Source: Arthrobacter crystallopoietes (GTDB taxonomy: Bacteria > Actinomycetota > Actinomycetes > Actinomycetales > Micrococcaceae). From it: a stretch of 64,000 nt of DNA. Position numbers and translations under genes: made by a program. Positions 52,038-62,085 of the stretch are shown in pieces; position 1 is the first letter of the stretch, and every line of letters begins with the position of its first letter. Location: positions 1-64,000 of the forward strand of contig NZ_CP018863.1 in the NCBI RefSeq assembly GCF_002849715.1, given 5' to 3'. Under the pieces are notes generated by a model. That model was not told where the DNA came from and did no database searches. It saw only the letters and a list, made by a program, of their open reading frames with translations.

Positions 52038-52652
52038 ATGAACAACGTCACCCCCTTGCGACAGGATAAGCCGGAACACGCGGACCGGGAGCTAACCGAG
52101 GTACAGGCGCTTGCGCCTGCCAGCGGAGCGCCCAGGCCACTCACGGTCCGGCCGGTCAGGTCGCCGGATCCTGAGGATTACTTCGCACCAGTTGTCCGGC
52201 TGCAGCCACGCACTCCTTCAAAGACCCCCGACAAGGCAGGGGATCGGGCGCCGGGCGGGCCAGCAGGGGAGCAAACCCGCGGGATGGATGCCCAGGAACT
52301 GCGGCAGGTAACTGCTACCGCGAGATCCGTGGCGCAGGCCGCGATGGAAGCAATCGGTGGCACCCGCCCCGTCCAGCAGCTGGCTCGCTGGCTTGATCCC
52401 GTCTGCTATGAAAAAGTCGCCCGGCGTGCAGGTCTGGTCAGGGAACGGCAGGAGCGCCGCGCTGCTGCCGGGCAAACCGTCCTGCGGCTCCACCGCAGTG
52501 CCACCATCCGTTCCTCCCGGGTGTGCCAGGTCTCGGACAGCGCCTATGAAGCATCGCTGGTGATCGCTGAAGCGTCCAGAGTCCGCGCCGTGGCGCTGCG
52601 CCTTGAATTCAGGCGCGGGCTCTGGAAAGTCGCCGCATTGGAAATCGGGTGA
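52038..52652 (+). CDS. Rv3235-like family protein
   Basis: 204 aa from ATG 52038 with GAGGAAAGG upstream. The first 85 residues are low-complexity and Pro-rich, probably disordered (PRPLTVRPVRSPDPEDYFAP). The C-terminal part (ARSVAQAAMEAIGGTRPVQQ, LARWLDPVCYEKVARRAGLV, EASRVRAVALRLEFRRGLW) matches the small actinobacterial family found close to secA in mycobacteria. Its function is not established. It follows the LysM gene by 38 bases and converges with secA. Confidence 0.72.
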   Translation: MNNVTPLRQDKPEHADRELTEVQALAPASGAPRPLTVRPVRSPDPEDYFAPVVRLQPRTPSKTPDKAGDRAPGGPAGEQTRGMDAQELRQVTATARSVAQAAMEAIGGTRPVQQLARWLDPVCYEKVARRAGLVRERQERRAAAGQTVLRLHRSATIRSSRVCQVSDSAYEASLVIAEASRVRAVALRLEFRRGLWKVAALEIG

Positions 52653-52670
52653 CAACGGGTCGGGAGCGGT

Positions 52671-55412
52671 TTACTTCCGGCGACGTTTGGCGTCCTTTGC
52701 CGCCTTTCCGCCGTCGGAAGCTTGAGTCTGGTTCCCAGGCTTGCCCGAGTTCTGCCGCTCGACCCGGGTCACTGCTTCGCCGGTAACGGTGGGAGCCGTG
52801 AACTGCAGCGACGCCGGCCGCTGAGGTGCCTCCAGGCCTGCCGCGGTTATCTCCGGTGCCCGAACTGCGCTGCGGCCATCCGTTACACCGGGAAGACCTG
52901 TCGGAGCAGGTTCTTTGACCTTGACTTCAAGGTTGAACAGATACCCAATGCTCTCTTCGCGGATGGCTTCCATCATCGCCTGGAACATGATGAAACCCTC
53001 ACGCTGGTATTCCACCAGAGGATCGCGCTGTGCCATCGCACGCAGGCCGATTCCTTCCTTGAGATAGTCCATCTCATAGAGGTGTTCCTGCCACTTCCTG
53101 CCGATCACGGAAAGCACAACCCGGCGCTCCAGCTCGCGCATGGTTGCGGATCCGAGAGCCTCTTCACGCTGAGCGTATGCGACCTTGGCATCCGATACGA
53201 TTTCTTCGCGGAGGAATTCCGCCGTGATTTTGGACTTGCCGCCAGCTTCCTCGACGACCTCGTCGATGGTCAATTGGATGGGGTACAGCTGCTTAAGGTT
53301 CGTCCAAAGCTGCTCGTAGTCCCAGTCATCGCCGTGACCTTCCTGCGTTGCCTCATCCACCATGGCCGTGATGACGTCTTCGAGGAAGAAAGCGACCTTC
53401 TCATGCAGGTCATCGCCTTCGAGAATCCGGCGCCTGTCACCGTAGATCGCCTCGCGCTGGCGGTTCAACACGTCGTCGTACTTCAACACGTTCTTGCGTT
53501 GTTCGGCGTTGCGTCCCTCGACCTGGCCCTGGGCATTTTCGATTGCCTTGGAGACCATCTTGGATTCCAACGCAACGTCATCAGGCATACGGGACGAGTT
53601 CATAATGCGTTCAGCTGCACCTGAGTTGAACAGCCGCATGAGGTCATCCGTCAGCGAGAGGTAGAAGCGCGACTCACCGGGATCGCCCTGGCGGCCGGAA
53701 CGTCCCCGCAACTGGTTGTCGATGCGGCGCGATTCGTGGCGCTCGGTACCGAGCACGTAGAGTCCGCCTAGCTCCTTTACTTCGTCATGTTCTGCCTTCA
53801 CGGCCTTCTGCGCCGCTTCAAACGCCGCAGGCCAGGCCGCTTCGTACTCTTCGGGGTTTTCCGCGGGATCGAGTCCGCGCTTCTCCATTTCGGCCACCGC
53901 GTTGAACTCAGCGTTGCCGCCAAGCATGATGTCTGTACCGCGGCCGGCCATGTTCGTCGCTACCGTGACCGCACCCTTGCGCCCGGCCTGAGCAACGATG
54001 GCAGCTTCACGCGCATGGTTCTTGGCGTTCAGCACCTCATGGCGTACCCCCTGTTTCGCCAGCTGCTTGGACAGGTACTCGCTCTTTTCGACGCTGGTGG
54101 TACCGACCAGGACCGGCTGTCCTTTTTCATGGCGCTCAGCGATGTCCTTGACGACGGCGTCGAACTTGGCCAGTTCGTTCTTGTAGATCAGATCCGCTTG
54201 ATCAACGCGGGCCATCGGCTTGTTGGTAGGAATCGGAACGACGCCGAGCTTGTAGGTGCTCATGAATTCAGCGGCCTCGGTTTCGGCCGTACCCGTCATA
54301 CCCGACAGCTTTTCGTAAAGCCGGAAGTAATTCTGCAGCGTTACCGTGGCCATCGTCTGGTTCTCGGCCTTGATCTCCACACCCTCTTTGGCCTCAATGG
54401 CCTGGTGCATACCCTCGTTATAGCGGCGGCCGGCGAGAATTCGGCCCGTGTGTTCGTCGACAATGAGGACTTCGCCGTTGAGGATGACGTAGTCCTTGTC
54501 GCGCTTGAACAGTTCCTTGGCCTTGATGGCGTTGTTGAGGAATCCGATCAGCGGAGTATTGGCCGACTCGTAGAGGTTGTCGATGCCGAGGTAGTCCTCG
54601 ACCTTTTCGATGCCGGATTCCAGCACGCCGACTGTGCGCTTCTTTTCATCGACTTCGTAGTCGTCCTCAACGTTCAGTCGCTTCACCACGCGGGCGAACT
54701 CCGTGTACCAGCGGTTCACGTCACCCGACGCCTGCCCGGAAATGATCAGAGGGGTACGCGCCTCGTCGATCAGGATCGAGTCCACTTCGTCGACGACAGC
54801 GAAATGGTGCCCGCGCTGAACCAGTTCGTCCTTGCTCCAGGCCATGTTGTCGCGGAGGTAGTCGAAGCCGAACTCGTTGTTGGTTCCGTAGGTGATGTCG
54901 GCGTTGTACTGTTCGCGGCGGACAGACGGGTTCTGGTTGGACAGGATGCAGCCGCTGGTCAGGCCGAGGAAGCGATAGACACGGCCCATCAGGTCGGACT
55001 GGTATTCGGCCAGATAGTCGTTGACCGTGATGACGTGGACGCCCTGTCCGGTCAAGGCATTCAGGTAGGCAGGAGCTGTCGCGACCAAGGTCTTGCCTTC
55101 ACCGGTTTTCATCTCGGCGATATTGCCCAGATGAAGCGCAGCGCCGCCCATGAGCTGGACATCGAAGTGGCGCAGGCCCAATGTACGGCTGGACGCTTCC
55201 CTAACGGCGGCAAACGCTTCGGGCAAGAGATCATCGAGATGCTCGCCGTCCTGGTAGCGCTGTTTCAAAGTGTCAGTCTCGCCGCGAAGCTCAGCATCCG
55301 AGAGGGCTTTGAAGTCCTCTTCGAGAATGTTGATCGCGTCAGCATAGTTGCGAAGCCTCTTCAGCGTCTTTTTGTCGCCGGTTCTTAGGACTCGCTCGAG
55401 AATCGATGGCAC
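52671..55412 (-). CDS. secA: Preprotein translocase ATPase SecA
   Basis: 913 aa. The motor pushing preproteins through SecYEG. GTG 55412 is the start, giving [20 protein letters not shown] with GGGAG seven bases upstream. Walker [21 protein letters not shown] is near residue 105, Walker [20 protein letters not shown] near 207, then [49 protein letters not shown]. The C-terminus is a basic linker (KRRRK) without the cysteine zinc domain of proteobacterial SecA, as usual for actinobacterial SecA1. Confidence 0.97.
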   Translation of the reverse strand: MPSILERVLRTGDKKTLKRLRNYADAINILEEDFKALSDAELRGETDTLKQRYQDGEHLDDLLPEAFAAVREASSRTLGLRHFDVQLMGGAALHLGNIAEMKTGEGKTLVATAPAYLNALTGQGVHVITVNDYLAEYQSDLMGRVYRFLGLTSGCILSNQNPSVRREQYNADITYGTNNEFGFDYLRDNMAWSKDELVQRGHHFAVVDEVDSILIDEARTPLIISGQASGDVNRWYTEFARVVKRLNVEDDYEVDEKKRTVGVLESGIEKVEDYLGIDNLYESANTPLIGFLNNAIKAKELFKRDKDYVILNGEVLIVDEHTGRILAGRRYNEGMHQAIEAKEGVEIKAENQTMATVTLQNYFRLYEKLSGMTGTAETEAAEFMSTYKLGVVPIPTNKPMARVDQADLIYKNELAKFDAVVKDIAERHEKGQPVLVGTTSVEKSEYLSKQLAKQGVRHEVLNAKNHAREAAIVAQAGRKGAVTVATNMAGRGTDIMLGGNAEFNAVAEMEKRGLDPAENPEEYEAAWPAAFEAAQKAVKAEHDEVKELGGLYVLGTERHESRRIDNQLRGRSGRQGDPGESRFYLSLTDDLMRLFNSGAAERIMNSSRMPDDVALESKMVSKAIENAQGQVEGRNAEQRKNVLKYDDVLNRQREAIYGDRRRILEGDDLHEKVAFFLEDVITAMVDEATQEGHGDDWDYEQLWTNLKQLYPIQLTIDEVVEEAGGKSKITAEFLREEIVSDAKVAYAQREEALGSATMRELERRVVLSVIGRKWQEHLYEMDYLKEGIGLRAMAQRDPLVEYQREGFIMFQAMMEAIREESIGYLFNLEVKVKEPAPTGLPGVTDGRSAVRAPEITAAGLEAPQRPASLQFTAPTVTGEAVTRVERQNSGKPGNQTQASDGGKAAKDAKRRRK

Positions 55413-55456
55413 TACATTGCTCCCAGTCGTTTGCACAGAATTCTGGCTTCATCAGT

Positions 55457-56728
55457 CTACGGGAGAGACGTATCAACCTCTGCTTTGGTTCCCGCAGGGC
55501 GGACAAGCGAACTTCGGCGGTGCCCTGCCAGCAGATTTTTAAGCGGCCCGGCCAAGTCCCCGCGGTCCTCGACCCGGACGCCCTCCAGACCGAGCCAGCG
55601 CGACATCAGCTCCAGTTCGGCGGCAAGTTCGACAGCGGTGTCCGCAGGTGCATCGGCCTCGCTGAAGGCGCCCTTGACCAGGAGCAGGCCGGCTGAGCGG
55701 TCCGCCTTGAGGTCCACCCTGGCACACAAGGACTCCCGCAGCAGGAACGGCAGGACGTAGTACCCGTAGCGCCGCTGCGCGGCAGGGGTATAGATTTCGA
55801 TGCGGTAGTGGAAGTGGAATAGACGTTCCAGCCGGCGCCGCTCGAAGACCAGCGAATCGAAAGGCCCGAGCAATGCGCGGCCTCTCGCCGCGCGAGGGCG
55901 GAGCGCCTCGGTGTGCAGATAGTGCGGTCCCTGCCACCCCTCGACAGAAACTTCTTCCACCCTGCCTTCGGCCAGGAGCTGCCGCAGGGCCGCCGCAGCC
56001 GGCTGAAGCGGAATCCGGAAATAGTCCGCGAAACATTTGAGCGTACCAATGCCATGGGCTGTTGCGGCGGCATCTATCAACCGAACCATCGCGTCGTGTT
56101 TCTCCGGTCGCAAGGAGGGATCGACGCCCTTGGGCATCACTTTCCCGGTCAATGCATAGAGCCGCTCGAACTGGGCGTTCCGGCCAGCAGCGCTGATGTC
56201 GCCGCGTTCAAACAGGTCTTCAAGCACGCGTTTGGCCGCGTTCCAGTTCCACCCCCACTGGGTTGTGGAGCGGATTTCGGCATGACCAATCCGTTCGGCA
56301 ACGGCCCGGGCGCTCAGGGGACGCGACGAAGCGAGAGCCTGCATGATCCGCGCCGACAGGTCATCCCGGGTATCCGGGTCCATCGCAGACGCGCCCACCC
56401 ATTTTCTTTTCTGCCACACGCGCAGGTCGTTGAAGTGGTCCGGCCGGATGTAGCTGGCTTCGTGTGCCCAGTACTCAACCATGCGTCTCGGAGCCTTGCC
56501 GGCAAAGCGATGCAGGATTTCGACGTCGTAATTACCCAGACGGGAAAACAACGGCAGGTAATGGGCCCGGGTCAGCACGTTCACCGAATCGATCTGCAGC
56601 AGTTGCAGCCGGTCAAAGGTACGGCCCACCGCTCTTGCCGAAACAAGACCGGTGGGCCGCTCCCTGTGTAGGGACTGTGCAGCGAGCGCGATGCGCCGGG
56701 CCTGGCGGAGACTTAGGGGTGCAGACAT
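55457..56728 (-). CDS. Winged-helix DNA glycosylase, AlkX/YcaQ family
   Basis: 423 aa, HTH_42 family. Three winged-helix-like segments make up the protein. The catalytic-loop region LQLLQIDSVNVLTRAHYLPL shows QxD (Gln-Ile-Asp), the AlkX/YcaQ type, not the QxQ of AlkZ. MVEYWAHEASYI, STTQWGWNWNAAKRVLEDLF, PFDSLVFERRRLERLFHFHY and GYYVLPFLL are the other family blocks. Members remove interstrand crosslinks and bulky alkylated bases. It lies between secA and hpf on the same strand, probably its own unit. Confidence 0.85.
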   Translation of the reverse strand: MSAPLSLRQARRIALAAQSLHRERPTGLVSARAVGRTFDRLQLLQIDSVNVLTRAHYLPLFSRLGNYDVEILHRFAGKAPRRMVEYWAHEASYIRPDHFNDLRVWQKRKWVGASAMDPDTRDDLSARIMQALASSRPLSARAVAERIGHAEIRSTTQWGWNWNAAKRVLEDLFERGDISAAGRNAQFERLYALTGKVMPKGVDPSLRPEKHDAMVRLIDAAATAHGIGTLKCFADYFRIPLQPAAAALRQLLAEGRVEEVSVEGWQGPHYLHTEALRPRAARGRALLGPFDSLVFERRRLERLFHFHYRIEIYTPAAQRRYGYYVLPFLLRESLCARVDLKADRSAGLLLVKGAFSEADAPADTAVELAAELELMSRWLGLEGVRVEDRGDLAGPLKNLLAGHRRSSLVRPAGTKAEVDTSLP

Positions 56729-56768
56729 CCACCTATCCTAGGCACCGGATTGCGCTTGCCTTTAGGTT

Positions 56769-57494
56769 CTAAGCGTTTGCTCCTTCTGCTGCGCGGTACG
56801 CCAGAAGCTCTTCCTTCGCGGTGGATTCCTCTTTACAATCGGCATCCAGTGAAATCACTCCATAGGTCCAGCCGCGGCGCCGGTAGACCACACTCGGGGA
56901 GTTCGTTGCCGAATCGATGAACAAGTAAAAGTCGTGTCCGACGAGTTCCATGTTGTCGACAGCATCGTCGAGCGTCATCGGCGGAGCCGGAAAGACCTTC
57001 CGGCGGATCAGGACCGGCGAATCGCCGGCCGGAATGTCATTCTCTATTTCATATTCGTCCGTTGTTTGCGCTGACGGAGTGGAGCCGTTCAGGCTGGCCT
57101 CCGATGTCTCGACATGCAGCGGCTTGGTGGTGCTTGCAGGTTCGAGCGACGCGGTAGCTTCATGGACGCCCTTGGGGTTGTGGCGTCCATGGTGGACCTT
57201 GCGGCGGTCACGGGCCCGGCGAAGGCGTTCCATGAGCTTGCCGTAGGCCAGATCGAAGGCGGCAAATTTGTCAGCTGCGGTGGCTTCCGCACGGACAACG
57301 GGGCCACGGCCGAGTACTGTGAGCTCGACGGTCATGGAGCTGTCCGCCTGACGAGCGTTGATTTCCTTCGTAATCTTGGCATCCAGCCGCTGAACCTTGT
57401 CGCCCAGCTGCTCTATTTTGGAGATCTTCTCTTCGGCGTATTCCCGGAACCGGTCGGAGACCGAGAGGTTGCGGCCGTTGATATTGAATTCCAT
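56769..57494 (-). CDS. hpf: Ribosome hibernation promoting factor, long form
   Basis: 241 aa from ATG 57494, preceded by GGAGGG. The N-terminal HPF/YfiA domain (MEFNINGRNLSVSDRFREY to LMERLRRARDRRK) is followed by a linker of about 65 residues and the C-terminal dimerisation domain (PVLIRRKVFPAPPMTLDDAV, MELVGHDFYLFIDSATN, VVYRRRGWTYGVI). The long form pairs 70S ribosomes into 100S dimers in stationary phase. A hairpin in its leader may control it. It follows the conserved secA-hpf-comF-lpqB order. Confidence 0.94.
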   Translation of the reverse strand: MEFNINGRNLSVSDRFREYAEEKISKIEQLGDKVQRLDAKITKEINARQADSSMTVELTVLGRGPVVRAEATAADKFAAFDLAYGKLMERLRRARDRRKVHHGRHNPKGVHEATASLEPASTTKPLHVETSEASLNGSTPSAQTTDEYEIENDIPAGDSPVLIRRKVFPAPPMTLDDAVDNMELVGHDFYLFIDSATNSPSVVYRRRGWTYGVISLDADCKEESTAKEELLAYRAAEGANA

Positions 57495-57526
57495 GGTGCC
57501 CTCCATAACTGCTTTAGATGACACAA

Positions 57527-57561
57527 CAGCGACTGAAGAAAATTTCTCCTCCCAGTCGCTG
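57527..57561 (-). promoter_or_regulatory. Hairpin in the hpf leader (raiA-hairpin-like candidate)
   Basis: CAGCGACTG and CAGTCGCTG form a perfect 9-bp stem around a 17-base loop containing GGGAGGAG. It ends 32 bases before the hpf start codon. Actinobacterial hpf/raiA leaders are reported to carry a conserved raiA-hairpin motif; whether this is one needs a covariance model. The loop GGGAGGAG resembles a ribosome binding site and may be part of the switch. Confidence 0.45.
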
Positions 57562-57742
57562 AAGACGGGCCCTCGTCCCTTTTTGCGGAGCCCATACTTC
57601 ACGTTAAGGCAACGTCATCCTTTATTCACCCCCTCCCCCGCGGAATTTTCCCAAAAGGCCGCAGATTGTTGGCTCTTGCCCTGTAATTACGCGGATCCGC
57701 GCCATTAAGCCTGCGGCTGATTCCGGTTTGTGTCGCGATGCT

Positions 57743-58555
57743 TCAGGCCGTTCCGGAGGGCGCGGATGTCGCCGCCACAACCACGCCTGCATCGACCACT
57801 GCGCCCGCCTCGCGCAGGACTCTCGTCAACTCGGCCAGGGTTGCTCCGGTGGTGAGCACGTCATCGACCAGAATGCAGTGCCGGTTCTGCAGGGACGCGG
57901 TGTAGCGCTGCTTGATCCTCATCGATGAGGCGACGTTGCTGCGTCGGCCGGATTTGCCCAGCGACTTCTGCGAAGCTGCCGGAAGGATACCTTTCACCAT
58001 GCCGGCCATACCGGGCCGGACACAGGCCGCGCGCAGCACGGACACTTCAGCCGGCAGGAGTTTCTGCCGTTCCAGCCGGCGCAGCAGTAAGTCCAGCGGT
58101 TCGTAGCCACGCCTTCTGCGCGAACTGGCGCGGGAGGGTACCGGAACCAGAAAAACCCCTGGACGGCCGCCGTCGATGTGCGCCGCGGCGTGGACAGCGG
58201 CTGCGAGCGCAGGGGCCAGCGCGTGCAAAAGGTCCGTCCGGCCTTGGTTTTTGTAGGCCAGGATCGCCTGGGAAAGCTCATGCCGGTAACGGCCGGCAGC
58301 CATAACCGGCAGAACCTCGATCAGGTCCGTCCCGACAAAGGGCAACGACTCGGCTCCGTCCTCGGCACGGTAGGGCCGTACGGTCGCCCTGCGCAGCCTG
58401 CTCCGGCAAGGCGGACACAGTGTGTGGTCCTCGGCCCCGCAGCTGACGCAATCGGTAGGCAGCACAAGGTGGCCGAACTCCGCGGCCCACCGCAGCACCC
58501 GCTGCACTGCGGAGTGGAAGTACAGGGCATCAAACAGGGCGGCGGGGAACCACAT
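57743..58555 (-). CDS. ComF-family phosphoribosyltransferase-like protein
   Basis: 270 aa from ATG 58555 (GTG 58573 is an alternative). An N-terminal zinc-finger part with CVSCG and CPPC precedes YKNQGRTDLLHALAPALA, VPVPSRASSRRRRGYEPLDL and the PRPP motif ILVDDVLTTGATLAELTRVL near residue 225. ComF acts in DNA uptake in competent bacteria; in actinobacteria its role is unclear. It sits between lpqB and hpf as in mycobacteria. Confidence 0.88.
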   Translation of the reverse strand: MWFPAALFDALYFHSAVQRVLRWAAEFGHLVLPTDCVSCGAEDHTLCPPCRSRLRRATVRPYRAEDGAESLPFVGTDLIEVLPVMAAGRYRHELSQAILAYKNQGRTDLLHALAPALAAAVHAAAHIDGGRPGVFLVPVPSRASSRRRRGYEPLDLLLRRLERQKLLPAEVSVLRAACVRPGMAGMVKGILPAASQKSLGKSGRRSNVASSMRIKQRYTASLQNRHCILVDDVLTTGATLAELTRVLREAGAVVDAGVVVAATSAPSGTA

Positions 58556-58670
58556 GCTTCCACCCTCGCCCACCCATGACGGGCCGGCAACGCCGGTGAG
58601 CCGCTTGTGGACAACGAGCCGACTCTACGGAACGTACAAGCTTTTCGTGCTTATCGGACTGCGTGTCCCG

Positions 58671-60401
58671 TTATCCCGGGAAAGACGGATCGATCACCAG
58701 GGGCGGCGGCTGGGGCGCCCAGCTGTTGCCGACCCGGATATACAACGCTTCCTCCGTCTGGGCATAAACGTCCTGGTCTCCGTTGCCGGCACTGATGTCC
58801 AGCATTCCGGTCAGTGGCGCCATCCGCTGCGAACCGCCGTCGAGCCTTAATATTTCCGTTTCCACCGGTTCGTCGGCCGATGACTGCATGACGATCACCG
58901 TTGATTCGTTGGCCCACACCCCTGAATCCGCGGGAACGGAAGCATCCAGCTCGATCGGCGTGCTGATACTGCGCGGCTGTCCGTTCTGGTCGCGGACCAC
59001 GCCGGCAATGTAGACCTTCGATTCGTCACCTTCCCGGGCGATGACCAGGGCGCGGGCCCCTTCCCGGGAGATCCTCAGTTCCTCGATGGTCCGTTCCGAG
59101 AACCATTGCGCGGTGATGTCGACCCGCGTCCGCGCCTCATCGGGGGCGATGGCGTAAACCGCTCCGCTCTGGTCGCCGGCGGCAGTCCAGGTCCAGCCGA
59201 ACGGATCGACACTGGGGGCAGTCAGCTGTGTTCCGGCAACCGCCTGATGCGCTGTCTTGTCCGGGCCAATAACGTACATCCGGTTGCGCTCCGCGTTCAG
59301 GAACCCAAAGTGCTCCTGGTCAAGGGACATCGCCGGATCACGCGGATTGAGGTCCGAGACAGCGGGCAGATTCTGCGGTTCGACCGGACGCGAACCTTCG
59401 TAGAACGTCAGCTCGTTGTCCAGCACCCCGATCTGGAGGCTGCCGACCGCGGGATTGGTCACGGCGGCCTGGAAGGCAGGATCCGGGGACGGCCCCAGGT
59501 CAACCTCGCGCTGGTCCACGGTCATGTGCACCGTGCTGACCGTGTTCAGCCCGCCCAGTGTCAGCTCCAGCTGCTGCTGCATCTGCTGTCGGCGCAGGAA
59601 CGTGGTGCCGGTCAGGACTTCGGCCGACAGGTCAACCGTGGCCGCCCCGCTTTCCACCGGCACCGAGCGCCTGACCAGCGTGGACCCTTCCGGGAAGGCA
59701 CTGATCACCGCACCGCTGAGATACGGGGCAGGCCCTTCCAGGAGCGAGGAGACAATCGCCGCCGATACCCCCTGACGGCTGGCGTACCAGCGCACATCGG
59801 GGACCGCATAGGTGTACGTGGCGTCGTAGAAGTAGAGGTTATAGGCGGAGAACAGCGTCTGGAAGTCGACATTGGAGACCATGGTGCCGTCCGGGATCTC
59901 GGAGATCCGCCATTGGCCGTCCACTTCGGTCAGCACCACCGGCACCGACTCCGTGGCGCCTTCCTCCGCGGGCTCGCGAATCCCGTGTTCGTCGATGACC
60001 GAGGCGACTTCGAGCTGCACCACGAATTCGGTGTCCGTAGGAGAGCCCACGATGTTCACCGAATTCCGGTAGACAACCGTGCGCTCCACCGGCTGCCATT
60101 CGCCCGCCAGCGACGGTGCCAGGAATTCACGCGCCGTGCGGTAATCGTCCTGGGCCGCGGTTCCCGCGAGCAGGAAGCCGTCGACTATGGCCTTAGGGTC
60201 CGCACCGGGGACAGGTCCCGGCGGAGTGAACGTGTACTCGGCCGCCTGGGTCTGGGGCTCTTCGCCCTGGCTGGTTCCTACCGGTCCCGACATGGGAATC
60301 GAGGAGCAGGCGCTGAGCATGACCAAAGCGGCAAGAAGTACGACGGCGGCGCGCAGCAGTGCACCAGGCCCGCCTTTGCGCTCACCCAACGTCCGTTGCA
60401 T
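58671..60401 (-). CDS. lpqB: Lipoprotein LpqB, MtrAB accessory factor
   Basis: 576 aa from ATG 60401 with GGAGGGGGAG upstream. A lipoprotein signal (LLRAAVVLLAALVMLSACSS, lipidated Cys32) leads into a GerMN-type domain (LEGPAPYLSGAVISAFPEGS, VDLSAEVLTG) and a C-terminal beta-propeller-like half. LpqB interacts with the MtrB sensor and modulates MtrA phosphorylation. Its start overlaps the mtrB end by 20 bases. Confidence 0.92.
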   Translation of the reverse strand: MQRTLGERKGGPGALLRAAVVLLAALVMLSACSSIPMSGPVGTSQGEEPQTQAAEYTFTPPGPVPGADPKAIVDGFLLAGTAAQDDYRTAREFLAPSLAGEWQPVERTVVYRNSVNIVGSPTDTEFVVQLEVASVIDEHGIREPAEEGATESVPVVLTEVDGQWRISEIPDGTMVSNVDFQTLFSAYNLYFYDATYTYAVPDVRWYASRQGVSAAIVSSLLEGPAPYLSGAVISAFPEGSTLVRRSVPVESGAATVDLSAEVLTGTTFLRRQQMQQQLELTLGGLNTVSTVHMTVDQREVDLGPSPDPAFQAAVTNPAVGSLQIGVLDNELTFYEGSRPVEPQNLPAVSDLNPRDPAMSLDQEHFGFLNAERNRMYVIGPDKTAHQAVAGTQLTAPSVDPFGWTWTAAGDQSGAVYAIAPDEARTRVDITAQWFSERTIEELRISREGARALVIAREGDESKVYIAGVVRDQNGQPRSISTPIELDASVPADSGVWANESTVIVMQSSADEPVETEILRLDGGSQRMAPLTGMLDISAGNGDQDVYAQTEEALYIRVGNSWAPQPPPLVIDPSFPG

Positions 60402-62085
60402 GGTGCTCCCCCTCCATCGTGACCTGCACATCCTGCCGTTCCGGTGCGGAGATTTCCGCGGGCCCGCCGTGGGCCTCGGCCGGCGGCAGCGGCAGCGGCG
60501 ACCGCGTCAGCACCGTGTCCCGGCGCCGTGGCAACGTCAGCCGGAAGCAGGATCCCTTTCCGGGTTGGCCCCAGGCCTGCAGCCAGCCGCCATGCAGCCT
60601 GGCGTCCTCGGTCGCGATGGACAGCCCGAGCCCGCTGCCGCCGGTGGTCCGTGCCCGGGCCGGATCCGCCCGCCAGAACCTGTCGAAAACCCGGGATGCT
60701 TCCAGCGGGGTCATGCCGATGCCGTGGTCGCGCACTTCAACGGCAACGGCGTCCTCGGAGGAAGCAACAATCACTTCCACCGGCTGCCCCTCGCCGTGCT
60801 CCAGGGCGTTGACGATCAGGTTGCGCAGGATGCGGTCGATGCGGCGTGGATCCATCTCCACCACGCAACTGGTTTCGGCGGAGACAAGCTCAAGTTCCGA
60901 ACCGGAGTTCTCCGCCAACGGCTGCGCCCCCTCCATGGCGTGGCGGACGACGTCGAAAATTTCGGTTGGCTCCGCTTCCAGCACCGCCACGCCGGCATCG
61001 AAACGGGAGATCTCCAGCAGGTCAGCCAGGAGCGCCTGGAACCGCTCCACCTGGTGGTAGAGCAGTTCGGCAGATCGGGAATTGATCGCATCGAAGTCCG
61101 AACGGGCATCGTAGAGGACCTCGGCTGCCATCCGTACAGTAGTCAGCGGGGTGCGCAGTTCGTGGGAGACATCGGAAACGAACCGCTGCTGCATCTCCGA
61201 CAGCGTGGCGAGCTGGGTGATTTGTTCCTGCAGGCTGGCCGCCATGCGGTTGAAGGACTCGCCGAGCCGCGCCAGTTCGTCCTCGCCGCGGACCTCCACC
61301 CGTTCCTGCAGCTGACCCGCCGCCAGCTTCTCGGCGGCGATGGCGGTCTGGCTCACGGGATGCACCACGGCGCGCGTCAGCAGCCAAACGATCCCGCCGG
61401 TGAGGATCAGCAGCAGGCCTCCCCCGATCCAGAGGATGCCGTGGATGAAGTCCAGGGTCTGCTGGACCGCGGAGAGGTCGTAGATCAGATAGAGCGCGTA
61501 GGTATTGCCCGGCGGCAGCGACACCTGCGTGCCGAACGCGATTGCAGGCACATCATGGTCTCCACGCGGCAGCGCCATGGGTTGGCGGTACTGGCCCGTG
61601 CCGCTGGCGACTGCCTGGCTGAGCCCTTCAGGAATAATGCTCGCGGTAATGCTGGTGTTTGACCGGCTGGCCACGTAGAGGTTCTGCGCGTCCTTCATGG
61701 GAGTCAGCAGGTAGTAGCGCGGAGTGCCCCCGCCGGTGCCCTCGAGCAGCTTCAGGGTGTCCGCCACCATGCTGGTGACGGTGGCCCGGTCGCTGGCTGC
61801 GGAGCCCTCGAAAATGCTCTTGGCCCGGTTCAGTTCCTGCCGGGACTCCGCCTCCGCCTGTTGCAGCCGGTCCTGGTACAGGCCCGAGGCTATCTGGCTC
61901 GAGAGGAATGCGCCTACGCCAAGAAACGCAAAGGCGGTCAGCAGGACGGTTGCCGTGACTGTACGGAACTGCAGCGAGCGCCGCCATCTGGCCGCTATCT
62001 TGTCGCGGCCAGCCAGAACGGCGCGCCAGAACGGGGCGGCTGCCGCCTTCAGCCCCGATAACCACCGCGTGAGCGCGGGATTCAA
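60382..62085 (-). CDS. mtrB: Sensor histidine kinase MtrB
   Basis: 567 aa. Two membrane helices (about residues 43-63 and 210-232) flank an extracellular sensor domain. A HAMP domain (VVHPVSQTAIAAEKLAAGQL), HisKA with phospho-acceptor FVSDVSHELRTPL (His near 308) and HATPase with LRNLIVNALEHGEG, VRDHGIGMTPLEAS and GGSGLGLSIATEDA follow. MtrB signals to MtrA and governs cell wall metabolism and division. It abuts mtrA. Confidence 0.96.
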   Translation of the reverse strand: MNPALTRWLSGLKAAAAPFWRAVLAGRDKIAARWRRSLQFRTVTATVLLTAFAFLGVGAFLSSQIASGLYQDRLQQAEAESRQELNRAKSIFEGSAASDRATVTSMVADTLKLLEGTGGGTPRYYLLTPMKDAQNLYVASRSNTSITASIIPEGLSQAVASGTGQYRQPMALPRGDHDVPAIAFGTQVSLPPGNTYALYLIYDLSAVQQTLDFIHGILWIGGGLLLILTGGIVWLLTRAVVHPVSQTAIAAEKLAAGQLQERVEVRGEDELARLGESFNRMAASLQEQITQLATLSEMQQRFVSDVSHELRTPLTTVRMAAEVLYDARSDFDAINSRSAELLYHQVERFQALLADLLEISRFDAGVAVLEAEPTEIFDVVRHAMEGAQPLAENSGSELELVSAETSCVVEMDPRRIDRILRNLIVNALEHGEGQPVEVIVASSEDAVAVEVRDHGIGMTPLEASRVFDRFWRADPARARTTGGSGLGLSIATEDARLHGGWLQAWGQPGKGSCFRLTLPRRRDTVLTRSPLPLPPAEAHGGPAEISAPERQDVQVTMEGEHHATDVG

